Positions 41,001 through 54,200 of a stretch of 64,000 nucleotides of DNA are shown here, piece after piece. Within the stretch, counting starts at the first letter, position 1; each line of letters begins with the position of its first letter. A program made the position numbers and the translations under genes. The DNA comes from Isochrysis galbana (lineage: Eukaryota > Haptophyta > Isochrysidales > Isochrysidaceae): contig CM030939.1 of assembly GCA_018136815.1 (NCBI GenBank), positions 5,148,010 through 5,212,009 of the forward strand, read 5' to 3'. The notes beneath the pieces were generated by a model. The model made no database searches. It worked only from the letters and a program-made list of their open reading frames with translations, and was not told the DNA's origin.

Positions 41001-43372
41001 GTGAGCGCTCATGGCACGGCGTGCACGCGCGTGCTCCTAAGAAGCGCATCCCTCTCGTCCTCAATCCCTGACCCCAACCACACTGCCCACCGCCTACTGC
41101 TCGAGCAGGTCTGGACGGTGAAGCGCCAGCGCTCCGACGAGCACCACGCTTTCATCGTCGTTAGCTTCGTCAACGCGACCTTGGTTCTTTCGATCGGTGA
41201 AACCGTCGAGGAGGTCACAGATTCGGGTCTTAAACCGGACACACCTACGCTTTGTGTTGCGTTACTGGGTGAGGACTCCATGGTCCAGGTCTACCCTGCT
41301 GGCATTCTCCACATTCGTTCGGACGGACGTGCGGCGGAGTGGCACCCGCCGCGGGGCAAACCGATAGCCCACGCTGCAGCCAATGAACGGCAGGTCGTCA
41401 TCGGCCTAGCTGGTGGCGAAGTGGTGTACTTTGAGCTAGACGCCACGGGTGCCCTCTCTGAGCTAGACAAGAAGGACATGGGACTTGAATTGTCCTGCGT
41501 GGAGCTCGGTGCCGTTCCCTCCGGCCGTGCGCGCAGTCGCTTCCTTGCCGTCGGTGGCTTCGACAACACCATTCGCATTCTCTCCCTGGACCCTGAGGAG
41601 TGCATGAATGTGCTCTCTGTCCTGGCTCTCCCTGCGCAAGCAGAGTCCGCAAGTCTAGCCCGCATGCCGCTTGGACGGCCCGGCACGCCACCCGCTCTTT
41701 TCCTGTGCATCGGCCTCTCCAACGGCGTACTCCTGCGAGCACGGATCGATGAGACTTCCGGACAGCTCTCCGACACCCGCACGCGCTTTCTGGGGGCGAA
41801 GCAGGCGCGACTCTTCCGCCTGTCACTCGGAGGCTCCGACGGTGTTCTTGCGCTCTCGTCGCGCTCTTGGGTTCTGTATGCCCTTGCAGGAAGCCTACAT
41901 ACTACACCATTGTCGTACACCGCTCTCGACGCTGGGGCGCCTTTCAGCTCGGAGCACTGCGCAGAGGGCATTGTAAGAAAATCAATTTGCTGCGCGTGCT
42001 CTTCACCCTGTACACCCCCCCAGAGAAGTCTTGCTTGGGGTCACCTCCCATGCTTTGCAGTCGCTGCAAGATTTTCCTCTATGTGTGTCGAGCCATTTGC
42101 CCATCAAAGGGACGCGAGAAGTAACCCGCTGTCCTTGGCCTTGCACTCCAGGTTGGCATCGCTGGGAATACGTTACGTATCGCCTCGATAGATCGTCTAG
42201 GAGATGCCTTCAATTCTGAGTCTTTGCCGCTTCGTTATACTCCCCGTCGTCTTGCTCACCATTCCGTTTCAGGCCACATCGTCGTCATCGAAAGTGATCA
42301 CAACGCTCTATCGGCAGACGAGAAAGTTCAGCTCTACGAGGCAGCTGGTATCCCACCGCCTCTCCCCGCGGGAACGGTTTTACCTGAAGATGATGAGGCC
42401 GACGGCATGCTCATGGAGTCTGTTGTTGGCGTCCCCCGTGGCGGTCCTGGGAAGTGGGCTTCTTGCATACGAGTGGTAGATCCACGCGCTAGACAGACTC
42501 TTTCCGTTATTGAACTCGCGGACAACGAGGCCGCTGTCTCTCTCGCAGCTGTGCCGCTGCGCGAGCGAGGGGGCGAGACGTTTATTATTGTCGGCACCGT
42601 AAAAGACATGAACCTGCATCCGCGCACCATCTCCGCGGGGTTTATCCATGTGTACCAGTTTGCCGATGGAAACACGACGTTGAATCTCGTCCACAAAACG
42701 CAGGTCGAAGACGTGCCAAGCGCCATAGTACCCTTCGGTGGGCGGGTACTCGTCGGTGTGGGCAATAGGCTGCGCATCTACGAGATGGGCGCCAAGAAGC
42801 TCCTGCGTAAGGCCGAGGCAAAGGGCTTCCCCACGATGATCCAATCGCTTCATGTGATCTCATCACAACGCATCGTGGTGGGTGATCTCGCAGAGTCTTT
42901 CCACTTCGTGCGTTATAAGCGCTCCGACAACAGCTTGTCGATCTTTGCAGACGACACCGCCCCTCGGCACTTGACGGCTGCGTGCGCCCTCGACGCGAAT
43001 TCGCTGGTGAGTCCTTAAATAGGATTTTGCGTTGCTTGGCGCATTTGAAGCGCGCGAGAGCAAACGGTTTGCACAGGAGATGCATGCAAAACTATCTAGG
43101 AATCTCGGTGGTTAGAACTTGGCACTGGCGTTGCGAGGTCTTGTGCATACACCCACGTACTCAATTTCTCATCCAGAATCCTTCTACTCGACCACTCTCT
43201 CCCCCTTCTCCCCACCCCCCCCCGAATTCTTCGCCAGGCTGGAGCTGATAAGTTTGGGAACATATTTGTGTGTCGCCTTCCACACGAAGTATCCGATGAC
43301 TTCAATGATGCGGCGCTTATGGCCGCCACTGCTGGCCGAGAAGATCTTGCGCTTAACGGGGCCCCTTCGAAA
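38052..43372 (+). CDS. SF3B3: Splicing factor 3b subunit 3 (SF3B3/SAP130), 3' end lost in gap
   Basis: SF3B3 is a large WD40/CPSF-A-like scaffold of the U2 snRNP SF3b complex, needed for branch-site recognition. Exons: 38052-38326, 38586-38715, 39029-39118, 39249-39371 (donor least certain), 39585-39766, 39933-40086, 40378-40551, 40672-40798, 40867-41000, 41109-41972, 42152-43006, 43238-43372 (cut by the gap). Phases agree throughout, giving 1081 residues; human SF3B3 has 1217, so about 120-150 are missing. Diagnostic stretches: [124 protein letters not shown] and [15 protein letters not shown]. Start choice: a first ATG ([16 protein letters not shown]) or the second 12 bases later, nearer to the family's short N-terminus. 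Confidence 0.95.
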
Positions 43373-43472
43373 NNNNNNNNNNNNNNNNNNNNNNNNNNNN
43401 NNNNNNNNNNNNNNNNNNNNNNNNNNNNNNNNNNNNNNNNNNNNNNNNNNNNNNNNNNNNNNNNNNNNNNNN
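43373..43472. other. Assembly gap, 100 N
   Basis: Exactly 100 Ns; hides the SF3B3 3' end and whatever follows the PKS. Confidence 0.99.
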
Positions 43473-43756
43473 CTCCATTCGCGATGTCAACTAGAGGAAA
43501 TTCTATGACTGATTTCAAGGACGGATCCTCGCTAGAACGTCGCAATGCTGAGCAAGCTGACGAGCGGTTGGATGATCGAATATTAAGGTGCTCGGCAAGT
43601 GCACGGAAGACCTCGCCTTCAAGCGATTGGAAACTCAAGCGAACTGAGGGAATCCGCTGTGTCCATGATCGCATGTCGGGGTCACATTGGCCGGCCGTGA
43701 TGTCCTCCAGAGCTTGCAAGACGTCTAAGTCAAATGAGGGATCGCCCTCTCTACCC
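43473..43756 (-). other. Possible continuation of the PKS coding region, unassigned
   Basis: A minus-strand frame open from about 43756 to the gap, in a different frame from module 4, gives DPSFDLDVLQALEDITAGQ and SLEGEVFRALAEHLNI. Its composition is protein-like but no PKS domain is recognised, and it is not the expected ACP. It could be an exon after a short intron, a C-terminal tail after a frameshift, or non-coding. Confidence 0.25.
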
Positions 43757-46700
43757 TCAATCAGATTTCACACCAGCTAAATTCTTGAGATCGTACATTG
43801 CTTGCAACAGAGAAGGGATCTTCATCTGCTTTGAAAAATACTGTTGCCACCGCACCACAAGCATAGCCAGCACCGAAGGGCACGGCGGCCGCATCGCGGC
43901 TTGAAGTGCCAAAAGCCCCTGTGGCGCCGATATCAAGCCAACCCCTCCCGCCTGAAGGCGAGCGCTCACGGCGCTCCCGGCAGCCATGCCCACGTCCGCC
44001 ATGGCCCCCACTGAAGACTGGCCCCAGACAAGCCGCGCGAAACGGCGACAACCGCTCAACGAGTCCAAGCAGCTGTTGGCCGCCGAGTAGTTCGCCTGTC
44101 CTCGCCCGCCAAGCAACGCGGCGACGGATGAGTACAGCATGAACGAGCCCACCTCCAAGCTGCAGCTCTCCTGGTGCAGGTACCAGCCACCGCTCACCTT
44201 GGGAGCGTACACGCGGCGCAATGACGATGCGCTCTGGCCGGCGAGAAGCCCGTCCGATAGCACACCAGCGGCATGCCAAATGCCGCTCGTCTGCCTTGGC
44301 CAGCCGCTTCCCGCCAACATGCACGCCAGCCGAATATTGTCCGCAGCCTCGGACACGTCGCACCGAGCGACGTAAGCCGTGCCAGATGGCAATCCGCACT
44401 GTGCGGCCGTCGATGACAGCGTGCCTCGACGTGAAGCGAGCACCACTGCCTCCGCCCGGCCTCCGCCAGCCACCGGCCCGTCAGCACGCCGAGCCCGCCG
44501 CTTCCGCCGCTGAGCAAGTGCACTCCTCGCACGCCACGCCCAACCAGCGCGGGCAATCGCACCACCACCTTGCCGATGTTGGCGCCAGCTTGCAAGCAGC
44601 GGAACGCACCCAGCACCTCGCGCTCCATGTCGAAGGGTTGCAGCGGAAGACCGTGAAGCACCCCCGCCGAAGCACGAGACGACAAGAGGCCAAGCGTTTG
44701 GCGCATCCACCAAGGCGACTGCTCCATCGTGCTGTCGAGAGCCAGCGCACGATATTCCGCGAGCGAGCACGCACGCATCCGCTCCGAGCTCCACACCGAG
44801 CGCTTGCCAATCTCGCTGAAGCAGCCGCCGCTCTCGGCCAACAACGCCAATGACGATGGAATGAAGTCGGCGGACAGGCTGTTCAGCACGCCGAGCGCAC
44901 GGCCGCGCGCAAAAAGTGTGGCGCGCCAAACGAGAAGGCGCCCCCATCGCGAGAGCTCGTCATCCAGTGCCGCCCGTGTAGAGTGCGTGCAGGAAGCGGT
45001 GCTTCGATGGTCTGCCCGCAGATACAACCGCGTGGCTGCCGAGCAAGTGCGCGTACTCGCCTGCAGCAAGGCCCACGCCTCCAGCGGCCGCGTGAACAAT
45101 CATGCGGTGCAGTGACCGTGGCCGCCAGCCATGAAGCTCATATGCACGGTGCTCCATGTCGTAGCAGGCTGCTTGCCTGTGCGAACGAAAGCAGGCTGCT
45201 CTTCCGCGTCATCAAGCGAGCGTCTGCATCCGACACAGAACGTAGGGCAGCAACGGCATGACCCAGCGCAGGCATTTCCACGAGCCAGGTGAGACACACC
45301 CATGCTGACAGCGCCAACGATGCAAGCACTGTCGCTCCCAGGCTGCCCCGGGTCGCCAGGATATGCGCCGAGAACATTGAGCACGTCGCGGAAGTTCAGG
45401 CCCACGGCTCGCACATACAACGCAACGCGCCCGTCACTTGGCGCCGAGACCGGACGCTCTTGAGGCACGACACGCACGTTCGATAGCGCGCCCCGCACAT
45501 CGAAGTGGAGCCGAACAGGACCTCCCAAAGATTGCGAAGCCTCCAACAGGCGAGGCACGCTCGCGGAAGAACCATGCCAGGCTATCTCACCTTCCATTAG
45601 TGACGCAGCATAGCCCAACGCCTGGCTGCCTCCGTGCGTGAGCATCGCGAGACCGCGCAAGGAGCCATCCAGGTCAACACAGACCACCGACATCATCGAA
45701 ATCTCCTGGCGCACGCAGCGGGCAAGCCCAATCGCACCGGCGTGCATGGCGTCCATTTGACGGTCAACAGCCACCACGTGCGTGCCTGCCGTGGCTAACC
45801 ACAGCGTGTTGGAGTCGGATGCACACAGATAATCGCGCGAAAGGCACAAGGCAGCCTCAATCGACACGAGCGCCGTCTGCACCGACCAGCCGCGATGATG
45901 GGCAAGCGGCAAGGCCGCAGTAATACTCGGACCTAGGCCAAGACGCCAAGATCCGGACGACGGAGGCCGCCTCACATCAGCAACCGTTCGTGTCTCAACG
46001 CACCACACCGCAGATCCAACCGTCGATGGTGCATTCACAGCGTCGACGGTCCGCCAACCTGTCGAATACAAGTGGTGCTGCAACCCGACGGGCACAACGC
46101 TCGTCGTCCGCGACAAAGAGCGCACCTCGAACCCGCAAATGCTCACGGCGGCACGGCTCTCTCCCACGAATGGCACCAGCGACACGTCGCACGACCCGCT
46201 ACGAGGACCCAACGAGGCCATCGACCACAGAACACCTCGCGCGCTCTGCAGCCGGGCGTCTCCAACAGCGAATGGAAGACGTGTCTCGCCGGCGCATTGC
46301 GCGTGCACCAATGTGGTCGAATGGAATGCACCGTCCATGTCGGCAGGATGGATCCCCGTCCCGCGCAAGTCGGCGCGCCGACGTAGCTGTGACACCGCGA
46401 CGCGCGATCTCGCGCACGTCCGCACCGCCGCCAACGTGCGGTACGCAGGGCCGTACTCGAGACCGAGTCCGCGTAGGGTCGTGTACAAAGCGTCGGAGTC
46501 GCAAGCCATCGTGCATTGCGCAAGTCCCGCACGCACGCCACGTCGCCCCGCTAGCCCGGCGGCCACCCCCGCCCTGCCGGAGCAGTGCACAACTAACGGT
46601 GCACCTTCCTCAAGGCCCGTGCTGAAGACCTCGAATGCGCCGTCGTGCCATGCATGCTAGCTTCAACAATCACGACGTCGTCCACAAACATCGGCTGCAC

Positions 46701-48269
46701 AAAATACACCTTCTCCAACCGCATCGCAGCCGCCTGCCCGAGCGCCGCCTGCCCGATCAGCGCGCGGCACTGACGAGCCATCTCCAGGTAGCCGGCCGCC
46801 GGGAAGACAATGCGACCCCGCACCACGTGGTCCGCCACCAGAGCTCGCAGAGCACCCCCCACCTCGGACCGGAACATGCTCGCGCCGCCCTCGCTATCCC
46901 CCATCGCAAGCTGTGCAAGCGGGTGAACGGGGACACGCCACGCGAATGCACGGCGCGTAAAGCGAGCGGCTGAGACGTAACCCTCGAGGTCCGCGGGGCT
47001 GCCTGCGCTGCCCTGCACCACAGAGTGCACTATCGTGCCGCTATATCCAAATGAACTCACGCCGCCGACAGTCGCGTGCGACTCATCCACCTCGGTGCCT
47101 GACAACTGTGACGGAAGCAAGCAGTGTACGCCCGAGAGCGCGGAGAGCACGTGCGCGTTTAAGACGCGCAACTGCGCATTCGGCGCGGACTCGCGGTGAC
47201 GCATGGCGAGGATCAGGCGAAGAAGGCCAGATGCACCGGCAGCCGGCTCTGCGTGACCCACGTTCGCCTTGATGCTCGCCACGGACGGAATGCGATAGTC
47301 CGTGCCGATGGGCAGCACAACCGATGCCAAGGAGCTCGCCTCAATGGGATCGCCAAGCGCCGTACCAGTGCCGTGCGCCTCCACCGAGCAAGCAGAGACT
47401 TGTCGCTCGATGCAACTGCGTACGCTGTCTTCAGCAGGCTACGCTGAGCCTGCCCATTCGGCGCAGTCAGGCTGGCACTCCTGCCGTCTTGCCGCACACA
47501 GCTGCCAAGCACTGATCCCAACGGCGACGCGGCCGCCCGGGGCCTCCAGCTCGAAGGTGCAGCACGCCTCGCCACGCGCGTAGCCGTCGGCGCGGCGATC
47601 GAACGGCTTGCAGCTACCCGTCGCCGACGTCATGCCGGCAATGGCAAAGTTGATGCTCACCTCCGGAAGAAGCATCAGGCTGACACCAGCAACGAGCGCA
47701 TTCGCGCACTCTTGCGCCTGCAATGCGCGATACGCGGAGTGCGCTGCAGCAAGAGCGGCCGAGCATGCCGTGTCGTATGAGACGCACGGCCCGTGCAACC
47801 CAAGCACGAAAGAAAGTCGCCCCGCGGCTATCGAGTGGCTGCTCCCCGTCGCAGCGTACACGCTCCGGTGCATCGGACTCCCCCTCAAAATGTCCACCCA
47901 GTCTGTCGCCGCAATGCCTAGGAAGACACCGAGGCCGCTGCCATCCAAGGTAGACCGCTCTAGGCCAGAGCCGCAAAGAGCCGCGTAGCCGTGCTCCAGC
48001 AAGAGGCGCTGTTGCGGGTCCATCGAGGCCGCCTCGGCTGGAGACACACTGAAGTAGGCGTTGTCGAAGAGCTCCACCTCGTGTAGGAAACCGCCATGGC
48101 GGATACGCATGCCCACAACGTCGGTCCCGTCGCCCACGGGCTCCATTTGCCATCGGCCCGATGGAACCTCCGTCATAGAGCTCACTGAAGTGCACACTAG
48201 CGCACGTGCGGCCGATGCACCGCGGGCGCGACCAGGAAGCTGCGAGCTCGTGCCGCACAAAAACACGCT
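43757..48269 (-). CDS. PKS module 4: KS-DH-structural KR-ER-KR, last repeat copy, no ACP seen
   Basis: KS Cys at 47763-47765. Indels relative to consensus near 47537 (-2), 47376, 46646, 45271 (+1), 45165, 45131, 44967, 44903, 44454, 44041 (+1) and 44010. After the KR the sequence leaves the repeat at about 43848: the tail [20 protein letters not shown] replaces the [18 protein letters not shown] linker of other modules, then a stop follows at 43757-43759. The expected ACP is not found before the gap. Confidence 0.85.
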
Positions 48270-51200
48270 CACGCTCGCTCCCGAGCTCGGCGCCGGCGCA
48301 TCGGCGGCGACGCTCGCGCCGTGTGCGCCATGCGATGGTGAGCTGCGGCCCTCGAAGTACGAACACAACTGGCGAGCCGTCGGGTAATCAAAGATGAGAG
48401 TGCTCGGCAAGCTCAATCCGGAATGCGTCTTCAGCCGGTTTCCGAGCTCCACGGCCCCAAGAGAGTCTAGCCCTGCTTCCATCAGCGGCGTGTCCGCGTC
48501 GGTGCGATGGCCTGACGTCTGCTGCATCAGCTCAAGGATGGTCGATAGATCCGTCACGGAAGATGGCGCGACGCCGACAGCGGGCGCAACAAAGGGCTCT
48601 CGACGCAAACGGCGCTCTGGGGCGAACGCCTCGAGCTGCTCGGGGACCTGCGCCATTGCACCAAGGTAGACGCCCCAGCGCACCACAAGCACAGCCAGCA
48701 CCGAAGGGCACGGCGGCCGCATCGCGGCTTGAAGTGCCAAAAGCCCCTGTGGCGCCGATATCAAGCCAACCCCTCCCGCCTGAAGGCGAGCGCTCACGGC
48801 GCTCCCGGCAGCCATGCCCACGTCCGCCCATGGCCCCACTGAAGACTGGCCCCAGACAAGCCGCGCGAACGGCGACAACCGCTCAACGAGTCCAAGCAGC
48901 TGTTGGCCGCCGAGTAGTTCGCCTGTCCTCGCCCGCCAAGCAACGCGGCGACGGATGAGTACAGCATGAACGAGCCCACCTCCAAGCTGCAGCTCTCCTG
49001 GTGCAGGTACCAGCCACCGCTCACCTTGGGAGCGTACACGCGGCGCAATGACGATGCGCTCTGGCCGGCGAGAAGCCCGTCCGATAGCACACCAGCGGCA
49101 TGCCAAATGCCGCTCGTCTGCCTTGGCCAGCCGCTTCCCGCCAACATGCACGCCAGCCGAATATTGTCCGCAGCCTCGGACACGTCGCACCGAGCGACGT
49201 AAGCCGTGCCAGATGGCAATCCGCACTGTGCGGCCGTCGATGACAGCGTGCCTCGACGTGAAGCGAGCACCACTGCCTCCGCCCCGGCCTCCGCCAGCCA
49301 CCGGCCCGTCAGCACGCCGAGCCCGCCGCTTCCGCCGCTGAGCAAGTGCACTCCTCGCACGCCACGCCCAACCAGCGCGGGCAATCGCACCACCACCTTG
49401 CCGATGTTGGCGCCAGCTTGCAAGCAGCGGAACGCACCCAGCACCTCGCGCTCCATGTCGAAGGGTTGCAGCGGAAGACCGTGAAGCACCCCCGCCGAAG
49501 CACGAGACGACAAGAGGCCAAGCGTTTGGCGCATCCACCAAGGCGACTGCTCCATCGTGCTGTCGAGAGCCAGCGCACGATATTCCGCGAGCGAGCACGC
49601 ACGCATCCGCTCCGAGCTCCACACCGAGCGCTTGCCAATCTCGCTGAAGCAGCCGCCGCTCTCGGCCAACAACGCCAATGACGATGGAATGAAGTCGGCG
49701 GACAGGCTGTTCAGCACGCCGAGCGCACGGCCGCCGCGCAAAAAGTGTGGCGCGCCAAACGAGAAGGCGCCCCCATCGCGAGAGCTCGTCATCCCAGTGC
49801 CGCCCGTGTAGAGTGCGTGCAGGAAGCGGTGCTTCGATGGTCTGCCCGCAGATACAACCGCGTGGCTGCCGAGCAAGTGCGCGTACTCGCCTGCAGCAAG
49901 GCCCACGCCTCCAGCGGCCGCGTGAACAATCATGCGGTGCAGTGACCGTGGCCGCCAGCCATTGAAGCTCATATGCACGGTGCTCCATGTCGTAGGCAGG
50001 CTGCTTGCCTGTGCGAACGAAAGCAGGCTGCTCTTCCGCGTCATCAAGCGAGCGTCTGCATCCGACACAGAACGTAGGGCAGCAACGGCATGACCCAGCG
50101 CAGGCATTCCACGAGCCAGGTGAGACACACCCATGCTGACAGCGCCAACGATGCAAGCACTGTCGCTCCCAGGCTGCCCCGGGTCGCCAGGATATGCGCC
50201 GAGAACATTGAGCACGTCGCGGAAGTTCAGGCCCACGGCTCGCACATACAACGCAACGCGCCCGTCACTTGGCGCCGAGACCGGACGCTCTTGAGGCACG
50301 ACACGCACGTTCGATAGCGCGCCCCGCACATCGAAGTGGAGCCGAACAGGACCTCCCAAAGATTGCGAAGCCTCCAACAGGCGAGGCACGCTCGCGGAAG
50401 AACCATGCCAGGCTATCTCACCTTCCATTAGTGACGCAGCATAGCCCAACGCCTGGCTGCCTCCGTGCGTGAGCATCGCGAGACCGCGCAAGGAGCCATC
50501 CAGGTCAACACAGACCACCGACATCATCGAAATCTCCTGGCGCACGCAGCGGGCAAGCCCAATCGCACCGGCGTGCATGGCGTCCATTTGACGGTCAACA
50601 GCCACCACGTGCGTGCCTGCCGTGGCTAACCACAGCGTGTTGGAGTCGGATGCACACAGATAATCGCGCGAAAGGCACAAGGCAGCCTCAATCGACACGA
50701 GCGCCGTCTGCACCGACCAGCCGCGATGATGGGCAAGCGGCAAGGCCGCAGTAATACTCGGACCTAGGCCAAGACGCCAAGATCCGGACGACGGAGGCCG
50801 CCTCACATCAGCAACCGTTCGTGTCTCAACGCACCACACCGCAGATCCAACCGTCGATGGTGCATTCACAGCGTCGACGGTCCGCCAACCTGTCGAATAC
50901 AAGTGGTGCCGCAACCCGACGGGCACAACGCTCGTCGTCCGCGACAAAGAGCGCACCTCGAACCCGCAAATGCTCACGGCGGCACGGCTCTCTCCCACGA
51001 ATGGCACCAGCGACACGTCGCACGACCCGCTACGAGGACCCAACGAGGCCATCGACCACAGAACACCTCGCGCGCTCTGCAGCCGGGCGTCTCCAACAGC
51101 GAATGGAAGACGTGTCTCGCCGGCGCATTGCGCGTGCACCAATGTGGTCGAATGGAATGCACCGTCCATGTCGGCAGGATGGATCCCCGTCCCGCGCAAG

Positions 51201-54200
51201 TCGGCGCGCCGACGTAGCTGTGACACCGCGACGCGCGATCTCGCGCACGTCCGCACCGCCGCCAACGTGCGGTACGCAGGGCCGTACTCGAGACCGAGTC
51301 CGCGTAGGGTCGTGTACAAAGCGTCGGAGTCGCAAGCCATCGTGCATTGCGCAAGTCCCGCACGCACGCCACGTCGCCCCGCTAGCCCGGCGGCCACCCC
51401 CGCCCTGCCGGAGCAGTGCACAACTAACGGTGCACCTTCCTCAAGGCCCGTGCTGAAGACCTCGAATGCGCCGTCGGTGCCATGCATGCTAGCTTCAACA
51501 ATCACGACGTCGTCCACAAACATCGGCTGCACAAAATACACCTTCTCCAACCGCATCGCAGCCGCCTGCCCGAGCGCCGCCTGCCCGATCAGCGCGCGGC
51601 ACTGACGAGCCATCTCCAGGTAGCCGGCCGCCGGGAAGACAATGCGACCCCGCACCACGTGGTCCGCCACCAGAGCTCGCAGAGCACCCCCCACCTCGGA
51701 CCGGAACATGCTCGCGCCGCCCTCGCTATCCCCCATCGCAAGCTGTGCAAGCGGGTGAACGGGGACACGCCACGCGAATGCACGGCGCGTAAAGCGAGCG
51801 GCTGAGACGTAACCCTCGAGGTCCGCGGGGCTGCCTGCGCTGCCCTGCACCACAGAGTGCACTATCGTGCCGCTATATCCAAATGAACTCACGCCGCCGA
51901 CAGTCGCGTGCGACTCATCCACCTCGGTGCCTGACAACTGTGACGGAAGCAAGCAGTGTACGCCCGAGAGCGCGGAGAGCACGTGCGCGTTTAAGACGCG
52001 CAACTGCGCATTCGGCGCGGACTCGCGGTGACGCATGGCGAGGATCAGGCGAAGAAGGCCAGATGCACCGGCAGCCGGCTCTGCGTGACCCACGTTCGCC
52101 TTGATGCTCGCCACGGACGGAATGCGATAGTCCGTGCCGATGGGCAGCACAACCGATGCCAAGGAGCTCGCCTCAATGGGATCGCCAAGCGCCGTACCAG
52201 TGCCGTGCGCCTCCACACGAGCAAGCAGAGACTTGTCGCTCGATGCAACTGCGTACGCTGTCTTCAGCAGGCTACGCTGAGCCTGCCCATTCGGCGCAGT
52301 CAGGCTGGCACTCCTGCCGTCTTGCCGCACACAGCTGCCAAGCACTGATCCCAACGGCGACGCGGCCGCCCGGGGGCCTCCAGCTCGAAGGTGCAGCACG
52401 CCTCGCCACGCGCGTAGCCGTCGGCGCGGCGATCGAACGGCTTGCAGCTACCCGTCGCCGACGTCATGCCGGCAATGGCAAAGTTGATGCTCACCTCCGG
52501 AAGAAGCATCAGGCTGACACCAGCAACGAGCGCATTCGCGCACTCTTGCGCCTGCAATGCGCGATACGCGGAGTGCGCTGCAGCAAGAGCGGCCGAGCAT
52601 GCCGTGTCGTATGAGACGCACGGCCCGTGCAACCCAAGCACGAAAGAAAGTCGCCCCGCGGCTATCGAGTGGCTGCTCCCCGTCGCAGCGTACACGCTCC
52701 GGTGCATCGGACTCCCCCTCAAAATGTCCACCCAGTCTGTCGCCGCAATGCCTAGGAAGACACCGAGGCCGCTGCCATCCAAGGTAGACCGCTCTAGGCC
52801 AGAGCCGCAAAGAGCCGCGTAGCCGTGCTCCAGCAAGAGGCGCTGTTGCGGGTCCATCGAGGCCGCCTCGGCTGGAGACACACTGAAGTAGGCGTTGTCG
52901 AAGAGCTCCACCTCGTGTAGGAAACCGCCATGGCGGATACGCATGCCCACAACGTCGGTCCCGTCGCCCACGGGCTCCATTTGCCATCGGCCCGATGGAA
53001 CCTCCGTCATAGAGCTCACTGAAGTGCACACTAGCGCACGTGCGGCCGATGCACCGCGGGCGCGACCAGGAAGCTGCGAGCTCGTGCCGCACAAAAACAC
53101 GCTCACGCTCGCTCCCGAGCTCGGCGCCGGCGCATCGGCGGCGACGCTCGCGCCGTGTGCGCCATGCGATGGTGAGCTGCGGCCCTCGAAGTACGAACAC
53201 AACTGGCGAGCCGTCGGGTAATCAAAGATGAGAGTGCTCGGCAAGCTCAATCCGGAATGCGTCTTCAGCCGGTTTCCGAGCTCCACGGCCCCAAGAGAGT
53301 CTAGCCCTGCTTCCATCAGCGGCGTGTCCGCGTCGGTGCGATGGCCTGACGTCTGCTGCATCAGCTCAAGGATGGTCGATAGATCCGTCACGGAAGATGG
53401 CGCGACGCCGACAGCGGGCGCAACAAAGGGCTCTCGACGCAAACGGCGCTCTGGGGCGAACGCCTCGAGCTGCTCGGGACCTGCGCCATTGCACCAAGGT
53501 AGACGCCCCAGCGCACCACAAGCACAGCCAGCACCGAAGGGCACGGCGGCCGCATCGCGGCTTGAAGTGCCAAAAGCCCCTGTGGCGCCGATATCAAGCC
53601 AACCCCTCCCGCCTGAAGGCGAGCGCTCACGGCGCTCCCGGCAGCCATGCCACGTCCGCCCATGGCCCCCACTGAAGACTGGCCCCAGACAAGCCGCGCG
53701 AACGGCGACAACCGCTCAACGAGTCCAAGCAGCTGTTGGCCGCCGAGTAGTTCGCCTGTCCTCGCCCGCCAAGCAACGCGGCGACGGATGAGTACAGCAT
53801 GAACGAGCCCACCTCCAAGCTGCAGCTCTCCTGGTGCAGGTACCAGCCACCGCTCACCTTGGGAGCGTACACGCGGCGCAATGACGATGCGCTCTGGCCG
53901 GCGAGAAGCCCGTCCGATAGCACACCAGCGGCATGCCAAATGCCGCTCGTCTGCCTTGGCCAGCCGCTTCCCGCCAACATGCACGCCAGCCGAATATTGT
54001 CCGCAGCCTCGGACACGTCGCACCGAGCGACGTAAGCCGTGCCAGATGGCAATCCGCACTGTGCGGCCGTCGATGACAGCGTGCCTCGACGTGAAGCGAG
54101 CACCACTGCCTCCGCCCCGGCCTCCGCCAGCCACCGGCCCGTCAGCACGCCGAGCCCGCCGCTTCCGCCGCTGAGCAAGTGCACTCCTCGCACGCCACGC

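Noticed and set aside
43096..43719. A 207-codon minus-strand protein spanning the gap
   Set aside because: The Ns join unrelated sequence: its C-terminal part is antisense to the last SF3B3 exon.
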